In this document: piece after piece, positions 18,304 to 27,700 of the stretch
Numbering within the stretch: the first letter of the stretch is position 1
Layout of the letters: each line of letters opens with the position of its first letter
Origin: Fidelibacterota bacterium
GTDB taxonomy: Bacteria > Fidelibacterota > Marinisomatia > Marinisomatales > TCS55
Direction: 5' to 3'
NCBI GenBank assembly: GCA_012964665.1
Contig: DTTO01000009.1
Span: 1 to 46,723 of the forward strand
DNA length: 46,723 bases
Translations under genes and position numbers: made by a program
Notes under the pieces: model-generated
What the model saw: the letters and a program-made list of their open reading frames with translations, nothing else
Told to the model about the DNA's origin: nothing
The model's database searches: none

Positions 18304-18750
18304 TCAGGAAGGATTGATCACAAAGAGAGGCTGATTGTATTCTACAGGTTTCCCATTTTCCACGAGTATTTTCGTGATAGTACCGTTTTGTTCAGCTTCA
18401 ATCTCATTCATAATCTTCATGGCTTCGATAATACAAAGTGTATCCCCTTCAGAAACAGATTCACCTTCTTTCACAAAAGGATCTGCATCCGGCGAAGAAG
18501 CTGAGTAAAACGTCCCAGGCATAGGGGATAGGATATTTTCACCACTACTCGGTTGCACAGCCTCAGCTGATGGTTCAGGCTTTGATGATGGAGCGGTGCT
18601 GGTAGTAACGGCCGGGGTAGATGGAGAACTCACTTTAAGGCTAGCAGATTTTACCACCCGAAATCTCCGTCCCCAAAAAGTAGCTTCAATTTCGTTTACA
18701 TCACAGTTTTCTAAAATGTAGATAATCTCTTTTAATTTATCTTGCCACAT
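18304..18750 (-). CDS. accB: Biotin carboxyl carrier protein of acetyl-CoA carboxylase
   Basis: The 148-residue protein has a short N-terminal region (1-35), a Pro/Ser/Thr/Ala-rich flexible linker (about 40-70), and a C-terminal biotinyl domain with Lys112 in EAMKIMNEI, the universal biotinylation motif. [19 protein letters not shown] is the conserved approach to the domain. It precedes accC, giving the usual accB-accC pair, and lies 42 bases after efp, another common partner. Confidence 0.96.
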   Translation of the reverse strand: MWQDKLKEIIYILENCDVNEIEATFWGRRFRVVKSASLKVSSPSTPAVTTSTAPSSKPEPSAEAVQPSSGENILSPMPGTFYSASSPDADPFVKEGESVSEGDTLCIIEAMKIMNEIEAEQNGTITKILVENGKPVEYNQPLFVINPS

Positions 18751-18792
18751 GTTTCACTCTTAATTATTTATGTATAACGGTTGAAACTACGA

Positions 18793-19356
18793 TTAAGATT
18801 TCACTCGTTCAATATATTCTCCTGAACGAGTGTCAATTTTTAGGATGTCCCCTTCATCCACAAAAAGCGGTACCTGAAGGGTGAAATTCGTTTCTACAGT
18901 AGCGGGCTTGGTGCCACCAGTTGCCGTATTCCCTTTTATCCCCGGTTCCGTATGGCTCACTTCTAGATTTACGTGGGCTGGCAGGCGAATATCCAGAACT
19001 TCATCACCATCAAACAAAAGGTCAACGTTTATGCCTCCTTTGAGGTAGTGTTTTGCATCTCCTATCAGGTCATTCACGATATTAAATTGGTCATAGGTGA
19101 TATTATCCATGAAAATATGGGCATTATCATCATTATAGAGAAATTGCATTTTCTTCGCTTCAATTTTCAAAAAATCCAGTTTTACACCGGCATTGAATGT
19201 TTCATCAATGATCTTGCCCGAAGCAATATCTTTCAGTTTGGTACGGACAAAGGCAGGACCCTTTCCCGGTTTCACGTGTAAAAATTCCAGCACTTTCATC
19301 CGTTTATTTTTGTGGTAGATGACCGCGCCTTTACGAATATCTGCCGTAGTAGCCAT
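18793..19356 (-). CDS. efp: Elongation factor P
   Basis: EF-P relieves ribosome stalling at polyproline. The 187-residue product has the three-barrel layout. The domain I loop is HVKPGKGPAF, with Lys32 at the position modified in E. coli (Lys34). The end TRSGEYIERVKS is typical. No epmA or epmB modification gene is in the window, so the modification state is unknown. The order efp-accB-accC is common in diverse bacteria. Confidence 0.96.
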   Translation of the reverse strand: MATTADIRKGAVIYHKNKRMKVLEFLHVKPGKGPAFVRTKLKDIASGKIIDETFNAGVKLDFLKIEAKKMQFLYNDDNAHIFMDNITYDQFNIVNDLIGDAKHYLKGGINVDLLFDGDEVLDIRLPAHVNLEVSHTEPGIKGNTATGGTKPATVETNFTLQVPLFVDEGDILKIDTRSGEYIERVKS

Positions 19357-19421
19357 TTTTTACTCTTATTTAGCCGGGGAATCTACATTTGAAGCCAAAT
19401 AACCCAATGTTGATTTTGTCA

Positions 19422-20357
19422 TCAGGAATTTGAAGAAATTTTCCAATACTTAACGGTATCCTGTACCAAGGCTCGTGATTGAAGCAAATCTTTAGAACAC
19501 TGTTCAATTGAGATTCTGTGCTTGGCATATTTCACCATATCCGCACTGGAAAGAATCTGGATATATTCTGCTAATTGTGTATCCGTATAGGGGAAAAAAT
19601 TACGATATCCTCGAATTTCTTCTGTCGTCATTTCCAAGGCTCGAATATAAAGGCTGTTTTCTGCATATTCGCGAATAATAAGAGATAGCCTAGAGTAAAA
19701 TTCTTTGATATCATCCTGGGCCAATAGATCCGAACCATCCAGTAGATCTATTTTCCGTAAGGCCACTACGTCAGGCTGTTCCAAATAATCAGGTTTTTCC
19801 TCGAAATAAACTTCTGTTTTCAACCGTTTTTTCCAAATCCATACGATGCCAGCCAATAATAATACTAGAAGCAGGGATAAAATAATCGTCTGCCAGGGAA
19901 CTGGATATTTCACCGGAACCGGGTCTTTGATAGGCATAATACCGCCACCGGATTCCCTAAAACTTGGATCTTGTTCAGTGATTGATACTACTTCCATAAA
20001 CATGGTATCAGCGTTCATTTGATATGCAAAGGTGCTGTCTTCATTCAACACTTGGATTTCCAATCCAGGTATAGCGACTCTTCCGGTATCCCAAAAAACA
20101 AGTTTATAGTTTCCGATTTGATAAGGACTGGAAATGGAAAAATCTGCTGAACGAACTTCAAGAGGATCTTCTAAAATCCAATCTGGGAACTGAATAATTT
20201 TATCTTTTGGAGATTGAACCTTTACAGAATAAATAACAGGATTGCCAATAGTAGTATATGTTGTATCCAATTCAACTATCATTTGAACCGAATGACTACC
20301 ATTATCCCGACTGCATGAAATCAGCAAAATAATGCCAATAAAAAGAGATTTTTTCAA
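19422..20357 (-). CDS. BatD-like lipoprotein with a membrane anchor
   Basis: The 311-residue protein starts with a lipoprotein-type signal ending at Cys15 (LLISC). It has a beta-rich extracytoplasmic part (about 20-150), one transmembrane helix (157-175, IILSLLLVLLLAGIVWIW) and a helical cytoplasmic tail. This layout and the gene order MoxR, DUF58, this protein match the BatD/DUF4381-type component of Bat operons. The start is TTG, 4 bases after the DUF58 stop. No ATG fits the signal peptide. Having both a lipobox and a later helix is slightly odd, and the signal may be cleaved differently. Function is not established. Confidence 0.65.
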   Translation of the reverse strand: MKKSLFIGIILLISCSRDNGSHSVQMIVELDTTYTTIGNPVIYSVKVQSPKDKIIQFPDWILEDPLEVRSADFSISSPYQIGNYKLVFWDTGRVAIPGLEIQVLNEDSTFAYQMNADTMFMEVVSITEQDPSFRESGGGIMPIKDPVPVKYPVPWQTIILSLLLVLLLAGIVWIWKKRLKTEVYFEEKPDYLEQPDVVALRKIDLLDGSDLLAQDDIKEFYSRLSLIIREYAENSLYIRALEMTTEEIRGYRNFFPYTDTQLAEYIQILSSADMVKYAKHRISIEQCSKDLLQSRALVQDTVKYWKISSNS

Positions 20358-20361
20358 TAAA

Positions 20362-21237
20362 TCAATATCGTTTTTCCCTACGTTGGAAATAGGTCATCAG
20401 GGGCTCTACAAAATCTGCATCAGTTCCTACATTGATCACATCTAATCGCGAACGCCCACATTCATTATCGAATGCTTCCCATTTATTAGTTATTGATTGT
20501 GAAAAAGCATTGCGCTCTTCCGTTGATGATAGATCAGCCCAAAACATATCTCCTGTTTCAGAATCATGGACTTTAATCAACCCCATATCAGGTAAGTTCT
20601 TTTCTGCTGGATCTGCGATGCGAATTCCAATCATATCATGTTTGCGATTAGCTAGTTTCAAAGATCTCCAGTAACCATCATCGAGAAAATCAGAAATTAG
20701 GAATACAACTGCTTTTCGTTTGGCCACATTCATCAAAAAATCTAATCCTGATTGTATTGATGTGCCTGTACCCTCAGGCTGGTGGAACAAAACTTCTCGA
20801 ACAACCCGCAAAATATGGGAGCGATCCTTTTTAGGTGGAATATATTTTTCTACATGATCACTAAAGAGAATTAGACCCACTTTATCCTTGTTTTTAACTG
20901 CGGAAAACCCAAGAACAGCAGCAATCTCCGCTGCCAATTCGGATTTAAAATGATCCACTGTACCAAAATGTCCTGAACGGCTTACATCTACCAGAAGATA
21001 GACCGTGAGTTCCCGCTCTTCTTCCAATATTTTGACAAATGGCGCATTACAGCGTGCTGTTACATTCCAGTCAATCATTCGAATATCATCACCGGGTATA
21101 TATTCACGTACTTCCGAAAAAGTCATCCCACGACCCTTGAATACTGAATGATATTCACCACCAAATAGGTCATTCACCAATCCTTTGGTTCGGATTTCAA
21201 TATGCCGGACTTTTTGTAAAATTTCCTTAGGAATCAT
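20362..21237 (-). CDS. DUF58 / von Willebrand factor A-like protein
   Basis: The 291-residue protein carries the DUF58 signature REYIPGDDIRMIDWNVTAR (44-62) and a vWA-like fold. The metal-binding DVSRS at 84-88 keeps the DxSxS pattern. No membrane segment is seen. DUF58 proteins are usually encoded next to MoxR ATPases and are thought to act with them as chaperone-like partners at the membrane. It lies 75 bases after moxR and just before the BatD-like gene. Confidence 0.88.
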   Translation of the reverse strand: MIPKEILQKVRHIEIRTKGLVNDLFGGEYHSVFKGRGMTFSEVREYIPGDDIRMIDWNVTARCNAPFVKILEEERELTVYLLVDVSRSGHFGTVDHFKSELAAEIAAVLGFSAVKNKDKVGLILFSDHVEKYIPPKKDRSHILRVVREVLFHQPEGTGTSIQSGLDFLMNVAKRKAVVFLISDFLDDGYWRSLKLANRKHDMIGIRIADPAEKNLPDMGLIKVHDSETGDMFWADLSSTEERNAFSQSITNKWEAFDNECGRSRLDVINVGTDADFVEPLMTYFQRREKRY

Positions 21238-21312
21238 AATTAATAAAACAAAAAATAAGTCACTAGCAATCCTTGCTTATATAGGAGTGATAGTTTTTCA
21301 TTATTACTTTTT

Positions 21313-22308
21313 TTAAGGAATCTCGATTGAATCGAACAGGCGCTGGATAATATCTTCCGATGTCAATTCTTCCGCTTCTGCTTCATAGGTCAAAATCACA
21401 CGGTGACGCAGAACATCCTTACCAATATATCTTACATCTTCTGGTGTGATATAACCACGATGTTCAAGAAATGCACGTGCCCTGGATGCCAGAATTAAAT
21501 TAATCGTTGCTCGCGGACTGGCCCCATATTCAATTAACTGGGATAGGTCACCTAAACCATATTCATCGGGGTTTCTAGTAGCAAAAACCAGATTCAAAAT
21601 ATAATCTTCCACCTTTTCATCTACATAAATATCATTGATAGTTTTCTGCGCATCAAGAATTTGCTTGGCTTTTACAGCTGGTTTAACTGGGTCTGGCTGA
21701 TCAGTTCTAGCTGCTTGCCTTATAATCTTTCGTTCCTCGTTTTTTTCCGGATAATCCACTTTCAACTTCATCATAAATCTGTCCACCTGCGCTTCTGGTA
21801 AAGGATAAGTACCCTCTTGTTCAATAGGATTTTGTGTGGCCAAAACTAAAAATGGTAGATCTAATTTAAAGGTGCCTTCACCTATGGTTATTTGCCTTTC
21901 CTGCATGGCCTCTAACAGGGCGCTTTGCACTTTAGAGGGCGCACGGTTGATTTCATCCGCCAAAATGATATTAGAAAAAATCGGGCCTTTTCGTGTTTCA
22001 AAAGCACCTGTTTTTTGATTGAAAATCAATGTGCCCAAAAGATCTGCCGGAAGCATATCCGGTGTGAATTGAATTCTCTGAAAACCGGTGTCGATTGCTT
22101 GCGAAAGAGTGTTAACCATTAAAGTTTTAGCCAGCCCCGGCACACCTTCCAACAGCAAATGACCATTGGCTAAAAGGCCAATTAATATTTTATTGATAAG
22201 TTCGTCCTGTCCAACAATCACTTCATCTATAGATTTGCGAAGAGGCTCTATAAATTCAGATTCTTTGGAAATCCTATCGTTAATTTTTGATAAACTAAAT
22301 TCTGACAT
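21313..22308 (-). CDS. MoxR-family AAA+ ATPase
   Basis: The 331-residue protein has Walker A in LLEGVPGLAKTLMVNTL, Walker B in IILADEINRAPSKVQSALLEAMQE, and sensor region FLVLATQNPIEQEGTYPLPEAQVDRF, all characteristic of MoxR/RavA-type AAA+ proteins. The C-terminal lid contains YGASPRATINLILASRA. MoxR proteins typically mature other complexes together with vWA proteins. Here the DUF58 protein downstream is the likely partner. The lipoprotein gene upstream ends 6 bases before... its own start is in the same transcript. Confidence 0.93.
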   Translation of the reverse strand: MSEFSLSKINDRISKESEFIEPLRKSIDEVIVGQDELINKILIGLLANGHLLLEGVPGLAKTLMVNTLSQAIDTGFQRIQFTPDMLPADLLGTLIFNQKTGAFETRKGPIFSNIILADEINRAPSKVQSALLEAMQERQITIGEGTFKLDLPFLVLATQNPIEQEGTYPLPEAQVDRFMMKLKVDYPEKNEERKIIRQAARTDQPDPVKPAVKAKQILDAQKTINDIYVDEKVEDYILNLVFATRNPDEYGLGDLSQLIEYGASPRATINLILASRARAFLEHRGYITPEDVRYIGKDVLRHRVILTYEAEAEELTSEDIIQRLFDSIEIP

Positions 22309-22314
22309 AATGAC

Positions 22315-22800
22315 TCATGATGTTATATGTTTGAGTGCAGGGATATCTTTAATTTCTTTACCAAGGTACTTCAGTTCAAATTCCACGGACTGGTACAATT
22401 CGTGATCCGGATATTTTTTTATAAATTTACTGTAATGTATCTCAGCTTGTTTAAAGTCGGCTAACATATTAGCGAATATGAATCCTTGCATAAATAACGA
22501 AAATGGTACTTGTTTGGAATCCGGAAAATTATTTTTTACTTTATCATATTGCTTAATGGCTTCGGAATAATCGCGCATATCGCGATAATAAATTTCAGCA
22601 ATCAAGTATTGAGCCTCAGGTGCCTTTTTATGATCAGTATGCTGATTTACGATCCTTTGCAGTAATTCCAACGCTGCTTGTACCTCTCCACCATTCCTTT
22701 TGATTTCAGCTTCCTTATAAAGATCATCTGCTGATTTAAATAATCCACATCCAGCCATAACCAATGGAATAATTACAAATAATAGATGTTTCGTTTTCAT
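22315..22800 (-). CDS. TPR-repeat lipoprotein (BamD/YbgF-like)
   Basis: The 161-residue product has a lipoprotein signal with a textbook lipobox at Cys18 (VMAGC). The mature part consists of tetratricopeptide-like repeats: AALELLQRIVNQHTDHKKAPEAQYLIAEI, then YSEAIKQYDKVKNNFPDSKQ and FKQAEIHYSKFIKKYPDHEL. This resembles the BamD or YbgF repeat pattern, though it is shorter than BamD (about 245). Its position right after an Omp85 gene suggests a role in outer-membrane protein assembly. The link is inferred. Confidence 0.72.
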   Translation of the reverse strand: MKTKHLLFVIIPLVMAGCGLFKSADDLYKEAEIKRNGGEVQAALELLQRIVNQHTDHKKAPEAQYLIAEIYYRDMRDYSEAIKQYDKVKNNFPDSKQVPFSLFMQGFIFANMLADFKQAEIHYSKFIKKYPDHELYQSVEFELKYLGKEIKDIPALKHITS

Positions 22801-22898
22801 ATCAATATTATCGAATTAAAGGCGGAGAATTTATATTACTTTTTCTCTCCTCCACTACCTTGAATTTCCCCTAACGACCCCGATAGTCAATTGTTCCA

Positions 22899-24722
22899 CT
22901 AAAATGAATACAAGATTCCAAAGTGGATCTTGTTTAGGTTTGGATTTTCTATACTTTCACCGTAATCAACCCGGATTGGAGCAAAAGGAAGATTAATTGT
23001 GATACCGACTCCGCGATTCCATTGCAGGTCTTTCCATTGAACTGTTTGGAAAGAATCTGAAATTTGGCCGCCATCATAGAACAACACCATTCCTAATCTC
23101 CAAAATAGTGGAAATCTTACCTCCCAATTTGTGAGCATTTTTGATGTTTTACCTAATGGAAGGGTTGATCCATATTCCGTTTGATAAGTCATAAATTGAA
23201 GAGGTTTCCAGGCACGTAACGTGTTGCTACCTCCCAAATAGAATTTTTCAAACAAAACTGCTTCGTAATGGTCATAATCATCCGACCAACCTGTAATCAA
23301 ACCAACATTAATTCGTCCAGCAACCGTTACATTCTTAATAGGCGAAACATATTGCCTCAAATCTAAATCATATTTCGTGTAAGTCCGGTTACCCTTTAGC
23401 CAACCACCAAATGCATCCATGCGAAATATAATTACATTCCCTTTACTGGGATAAACTGGGTTGTCACGGTTATCCTGTTGGAGGTGAATACTAAAATTTC
23501 GTTGTTCAATTTGATCCTTAAATACATCAGATTCATCAAATAGTTCAAAACGGAAACCAATATCAAGAAAAGACCGCTGACGATTCCAACGAAAAATATT
23601 TGCATATTCTAATCCAAACCGACGTACGTAAGGTCCTTCTTCATCACCAAAATTTTTAAACTGCTGATAAAAAACTTTTACCTGGGTTGGCAATCTGAGG
23701 GCAAAGGGGCGGTGATTTGAAATTTTTATGGCAACACTGAAGCGTGGATACACAAATCCTTCTTCTGAAGGCATAACGACGGATCCTTTAGCATCAAATC
23801 GGTTTTTTGATCCGAATATCATACGGTCCAACCAATGGACTGATCCACCCAATCCAACTAAAGAATTAACACCTGGTACATATTCAATGATTTCATATCC
23901 AGGTTCTAATTCTAACTCCCCCCTATTCCGAAATTCTTTCATCCGTACTTCAATATTAACCAGGCTGTCAGAGTTAGCAAGTGGGTGCGTGATCAAACTA
24001 ACGGAAGAAAAAAATCCAGATTGGAGTAGAGCACGTTTTGTTTTGTCCATTAGATTTTTCTGAAATAAATCCCCTTTTTTAAAGGAAAATTCCTTCCGAA
24101 CATAACTTGAATCAATTAATTCTAGACCGGACACCCAAGCATGATGAATATATACATCCGGTCCCTCATTGATTAGAATAGTGATATTGACCGAATCCTG
24201 AACCTCTTGCTTGATATCAAATTGATAGAAAAGTTTCCCTTTTTCCTCGAAAGCTTCATTTAAAAGTGCCAGGTTTGTATTAATCTGAACAGGATTATAT
24301 GGATTACCCGTTTTTAAATCGAGAAGCGATTTAACTTCTTTTTCTTTTAAGGATCGAAGTCCGATTATATTAACAGAATTAAGGTAATACTGTTTTCCTT
24401 CTTCAATAATAAAAAAGATATCAACCTTGTCATTAATTACTGAAAATGAATCTTTCACCGCTACTTCCAAGAAGCCATTTGAGTGATAGTAATTTTTCAG
24501 GGAAATAGCATCGAGTTTGAGCAATCTACGGTCAAACTCAACACGTGAAAATAATAGGAACGATCCCGGTTTTAACTGTATCTGCTCAAGTAATTTTCGC
24601 TGACTGAAAGAATGGTGTCCAATAATCGATACACTGTTAATTGTTCGCGTATTTGATTTTTGCGCATATAGTGATATTGTGGCAGCTATCGCCACCAATA
24701 GGAATAGTTTCAGTTTTCGCAT
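22899..24722 (-). CDS. Omp85-family outer membrane protein (BamA/TamA-like)
   Basis: The 607-residue protein has a signal peptide (cleavage near residue 20, LYAQ) and about three POTRA domains up to roughly residue 255 (segments INSVSIIGHHSFS, LNSVNIIGLRSLK and HHAWVSGLELIDS). A C-terminal beta-barrel follows, with YPSKGNVIIFRMDAFGG and FYLGGSNTLRAWKP, the barrel motif region of Omp85 proteins. It ends in Phe (FGILYSF), the usual targeting signature. BamA usually has five POTRAs, so three plus the adjacent TamB-like gene points to a TamA-like role. BamA itself cannot be excluded. Confidence 0.85.
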   Translation of the reverse strand: MRKLKLFLLVAIAATISLYAQKSNTRTINSVSIIGHHSFSQRKLLEQIQLKPGSFLLFSRVEFDRRLLKLDAISLKNYYHSNGFLEVAVKDSFSVINDKVDIFFIIEEGKQYYLNSVNIIGLRSLKEKEVKSLLDLKTGNPYNPVQINTNLALLNEAFEEKGKLFYQFDIKQEVQDSVNITILINEGPDVYIHHAWVSGLELIDSSYVRKEFSFKKGDLFQKNLMDKTKRALLQSGFFSSVSLITHPLANSDSLVNIEVRMKEFRNRGELELEPGYEIIEYVPGVNSLVGLGGSVHWLDRMIFGSKNRFDAKGSVVMPSEEGFVYPRFSVAIKISNHRPFALRLPTQVKVFYQQFKNFGDEEGPYVRRFGLEYANIFRWNRQRSFLDIGFRFELFDESDVFKDQIEQRNFSIHLQQDNRDNPVYPSKGNVIIFRMDAFGGWLKGNRTYTKYDLDLRQYVSPIKNVTVAGRINVGLITGWSDDYDHYEAVLFEKFYLGGSNTLRAWKPLQFMTYQTEYGSTLPLGKTSKMLTNWEVRFPLFWRLGMVLFYDGGQISDSFQTVQWKDLQWNRGVGITINLPFAPIRVDYGESIENPNLNKIHFGILYSF

Positions 24723-24728
24723 TAATAT

Positions 24729-27700
24729 TTAGTATACGCGACGTAAGCGGAATTTCATATAGAATTTACCGGTCTCATCGACATTGCCCACGACAGAGAA
24801 ATTAGGATTTATTTTATATTCTACACCTACCTTGTTTTTATAAGCAGCCCCAAGAGAAAAAGATCTACGATAACTGAAACTAAAATTTTGATTTAACTTG
24901 GCGCTAATACTGAATTCTTCGCCTTCTCCTTGACGTAAAAGATCAGATGTTCCAGAGATTTCCACATCTTCAATTAAACCAGTTGACTTCAGTCCAGTGG
25001 CACGTACAAAATTTCTTTCTAATTGTCTTTCTAGATAAGCACCAAGAATTGTCTGGGCTTGAGTGCCCAACCCTTCTGTTGTAAAGCCTTCTTCTGCCAC
25101 ACGCGTATTAAAAGTGAGTAATTGGAGGATATCGCTTTCAGTATAGCCTTTATCGCTCTCAAATCTCCATTCTGGGTTATCAAATGGGCCATATACACCC
25201 AGCATTATATCTGCATCACCGATACGGGTCGATGCTGTCACTTCCAGAAATGGATTAAATCCTTTACCGTCAAAAGTCATAACCCCTTGGAGGTTTTCAA
25301 ATACATCGCCAAGATAATAATAAATTTCACCTTCTAAAAATTCGATTTCACCAGAATAATCCCAACCGCTGTCAAATTGTTTTAACATGGCTAATTCACC
25401 AGATATTTTTGCATCAATTTGTGAATTTCGAATTGAAAATGTATCTTCAATTGGGAAGCGGATATTATAATTGGTCGTTGTTCTTCCTTTTTCTTCTGCT
25501 ATTTCTACTACATTAGTCCCTGCAAACTCTTTGTATATTGATCCTTCTTTAGCCGTAATTGTTCCACTTATTTCCAACGTATCTTTTCCAGAAATCGTTA
25601 TATCTACATTACCGTATCCCTCAATATCACCATTTAATGAACGGAAAAAAATCTTGTCACCAAAAGCATTCAAATCAAATCTTGGTTCAAAGAACTTGGT
25701 GAAATCTATGCTGCCGGTAATTGTTAAGTTTTGAGATGAATCAACTTTGGATTGAGAGTCATATAAGGCACCAGAAAAAGAATGGATGGATAATTGGTTA
25801 TCTATAAGATCGCCTGAAGCAAAAATATGGTGAATAGGTTCATCCATAAGCACAGAAAATATTTTCCCATTTTTAATGATAATATTTCCGTTTCGGACCA
25901 ATTTATCCGGAGGCCCCTGAATGCCCAAGTGAATTTTGATATCTCCAATGATAGAATCCGTTTCAGCTAAATATTCCGATAAAAAGACAGCTGAACGAAA
26001 ATCCCCTTCTGTTTTTACAATTAATTCACCATTAGGGTGCCATCGTTGCGCATTAGGTGATGCTATATCGAAATCAACAGGTAGTAATGCTTCACCGATA
26101 ACATAATTACCATTCCAGCTCGAACTAAACTGATTAAACTTGAGTTGTTTATTAGAGTAATGACCTTCACCATTGACAGTGCCAAGTGATATCCGATCAT
26201 AAAAGGCATTTTCAACCTTTCCACTTAAATCAAAAATCGTCTCTTGCGTTGTGCCACCCATAGTGAACTTTCCGGTAAATTGGCCAAACAATAAAGGTTT
26301 CCATTTGGGTGTGAATTGGGTAAGGATTCTTAGATCCACATTTTTAAAGTTAGATTGAACATTCACAATTGTGGGTTTTGTAGAATCAGTGATAACGGGG
26401 AAAGTCCCCATCACCTGGAGTCCTGTTTTTTCACCTTCTGTTAGGGTTAATTCTTCAAGATGCAAGACACCTTCACGATATAGCGTTGAGATATATAAAT
26501 CGTCAAAGGGCTGATTAGCTATTCCACCATTTTTTAGGGTAATATCTAGACTAAAATCATCAGGATTTAAATCTTGGCCAACCGAAACTTCTCCAAAAAT
26601 ATTTCCCGTTAGTTCATAGCCAAAATCCTTATTCGCCAATTCTAGTATTTCTGTTGTAACATTTGAAAATTTTAAACGTCCCCTGAAAGGATTTGTTTTG
26701 ATGAATCCCTCAATAATTCCATCATCCACATGAACCTCAAAAGGTTCAAAGAAAAAACTATCATCTATCTTGACAATGTTAATTGGGCGGGGATTAACCA
26801 TATAATGGCCTCGATATGCAATCTGGAACCGATCCAGAATTAAAATACTATCATTTTGAAGCAACCCATTAAACTGAAGATAGTCTTGCCCATTTTTTAG
26901 TTCGAAACTGGAAATTTCTATAGAATCCTGCAGTAATTGAAATTCACCTGTTCCACTCTCAAATCCTTGTTCATTCCAGATGCCTTTTCCAAATTTAACT
27001 GTAATAGATCCATCGTTAAATTCATTCAAATTATTCAACTTCCCCGAAAATTGGAATGAGGACAGTGAAATGTTATTATACTGTAACCCATCAATAATAC
27101 CTTCAGCTCGTATTCCCAATGTATCAAAGGGCCCATTGAGTTCCATCGATCCTGTAGCTGAACCACCAGATAAGGAATCTGTCCAAAAATTATTGATTAA
27201 AAAATACGACGCATCTGTCAATGTTAGATCTAGGTCCAGAAATTCCTCTTGAAAATTGGCAAATCCACTAATAGAAACAATCGATGGACCGATTGTCATT
27301 GTTAACGGATTGTTGATGGTTAATTTATTATCTTTATAAGAAACACCACCTGAAATTGAAGATGTTTTCCGGTCAAAAAGTATGGATTCAGTAATTTCGG
27401 CATTAATGTCTAGCGCAGTTATTTGTGTTTCAAGAATTTCACCATCAACCAGTACATATCCCGATAAATTAGTTTTTTTCTGGTTTAATAACCATTGACT
27501 TACATCGAATTTCTGAAGTTCGACTGTTCCATTAAAGCGCCCGCTGTTCTCAAAAATCCCCTGTGCCTTTAGAGAAGCGTCATTCCCTGTAAGTTCAAGA
27601 GATTGTAAATGAAAAAAATCGTCCAGTCGCATCAAATTAAAACTACCACCCATATCCAGTCCTAATTCATTTTGCACAAATAAATCACCTATAAAACTGG

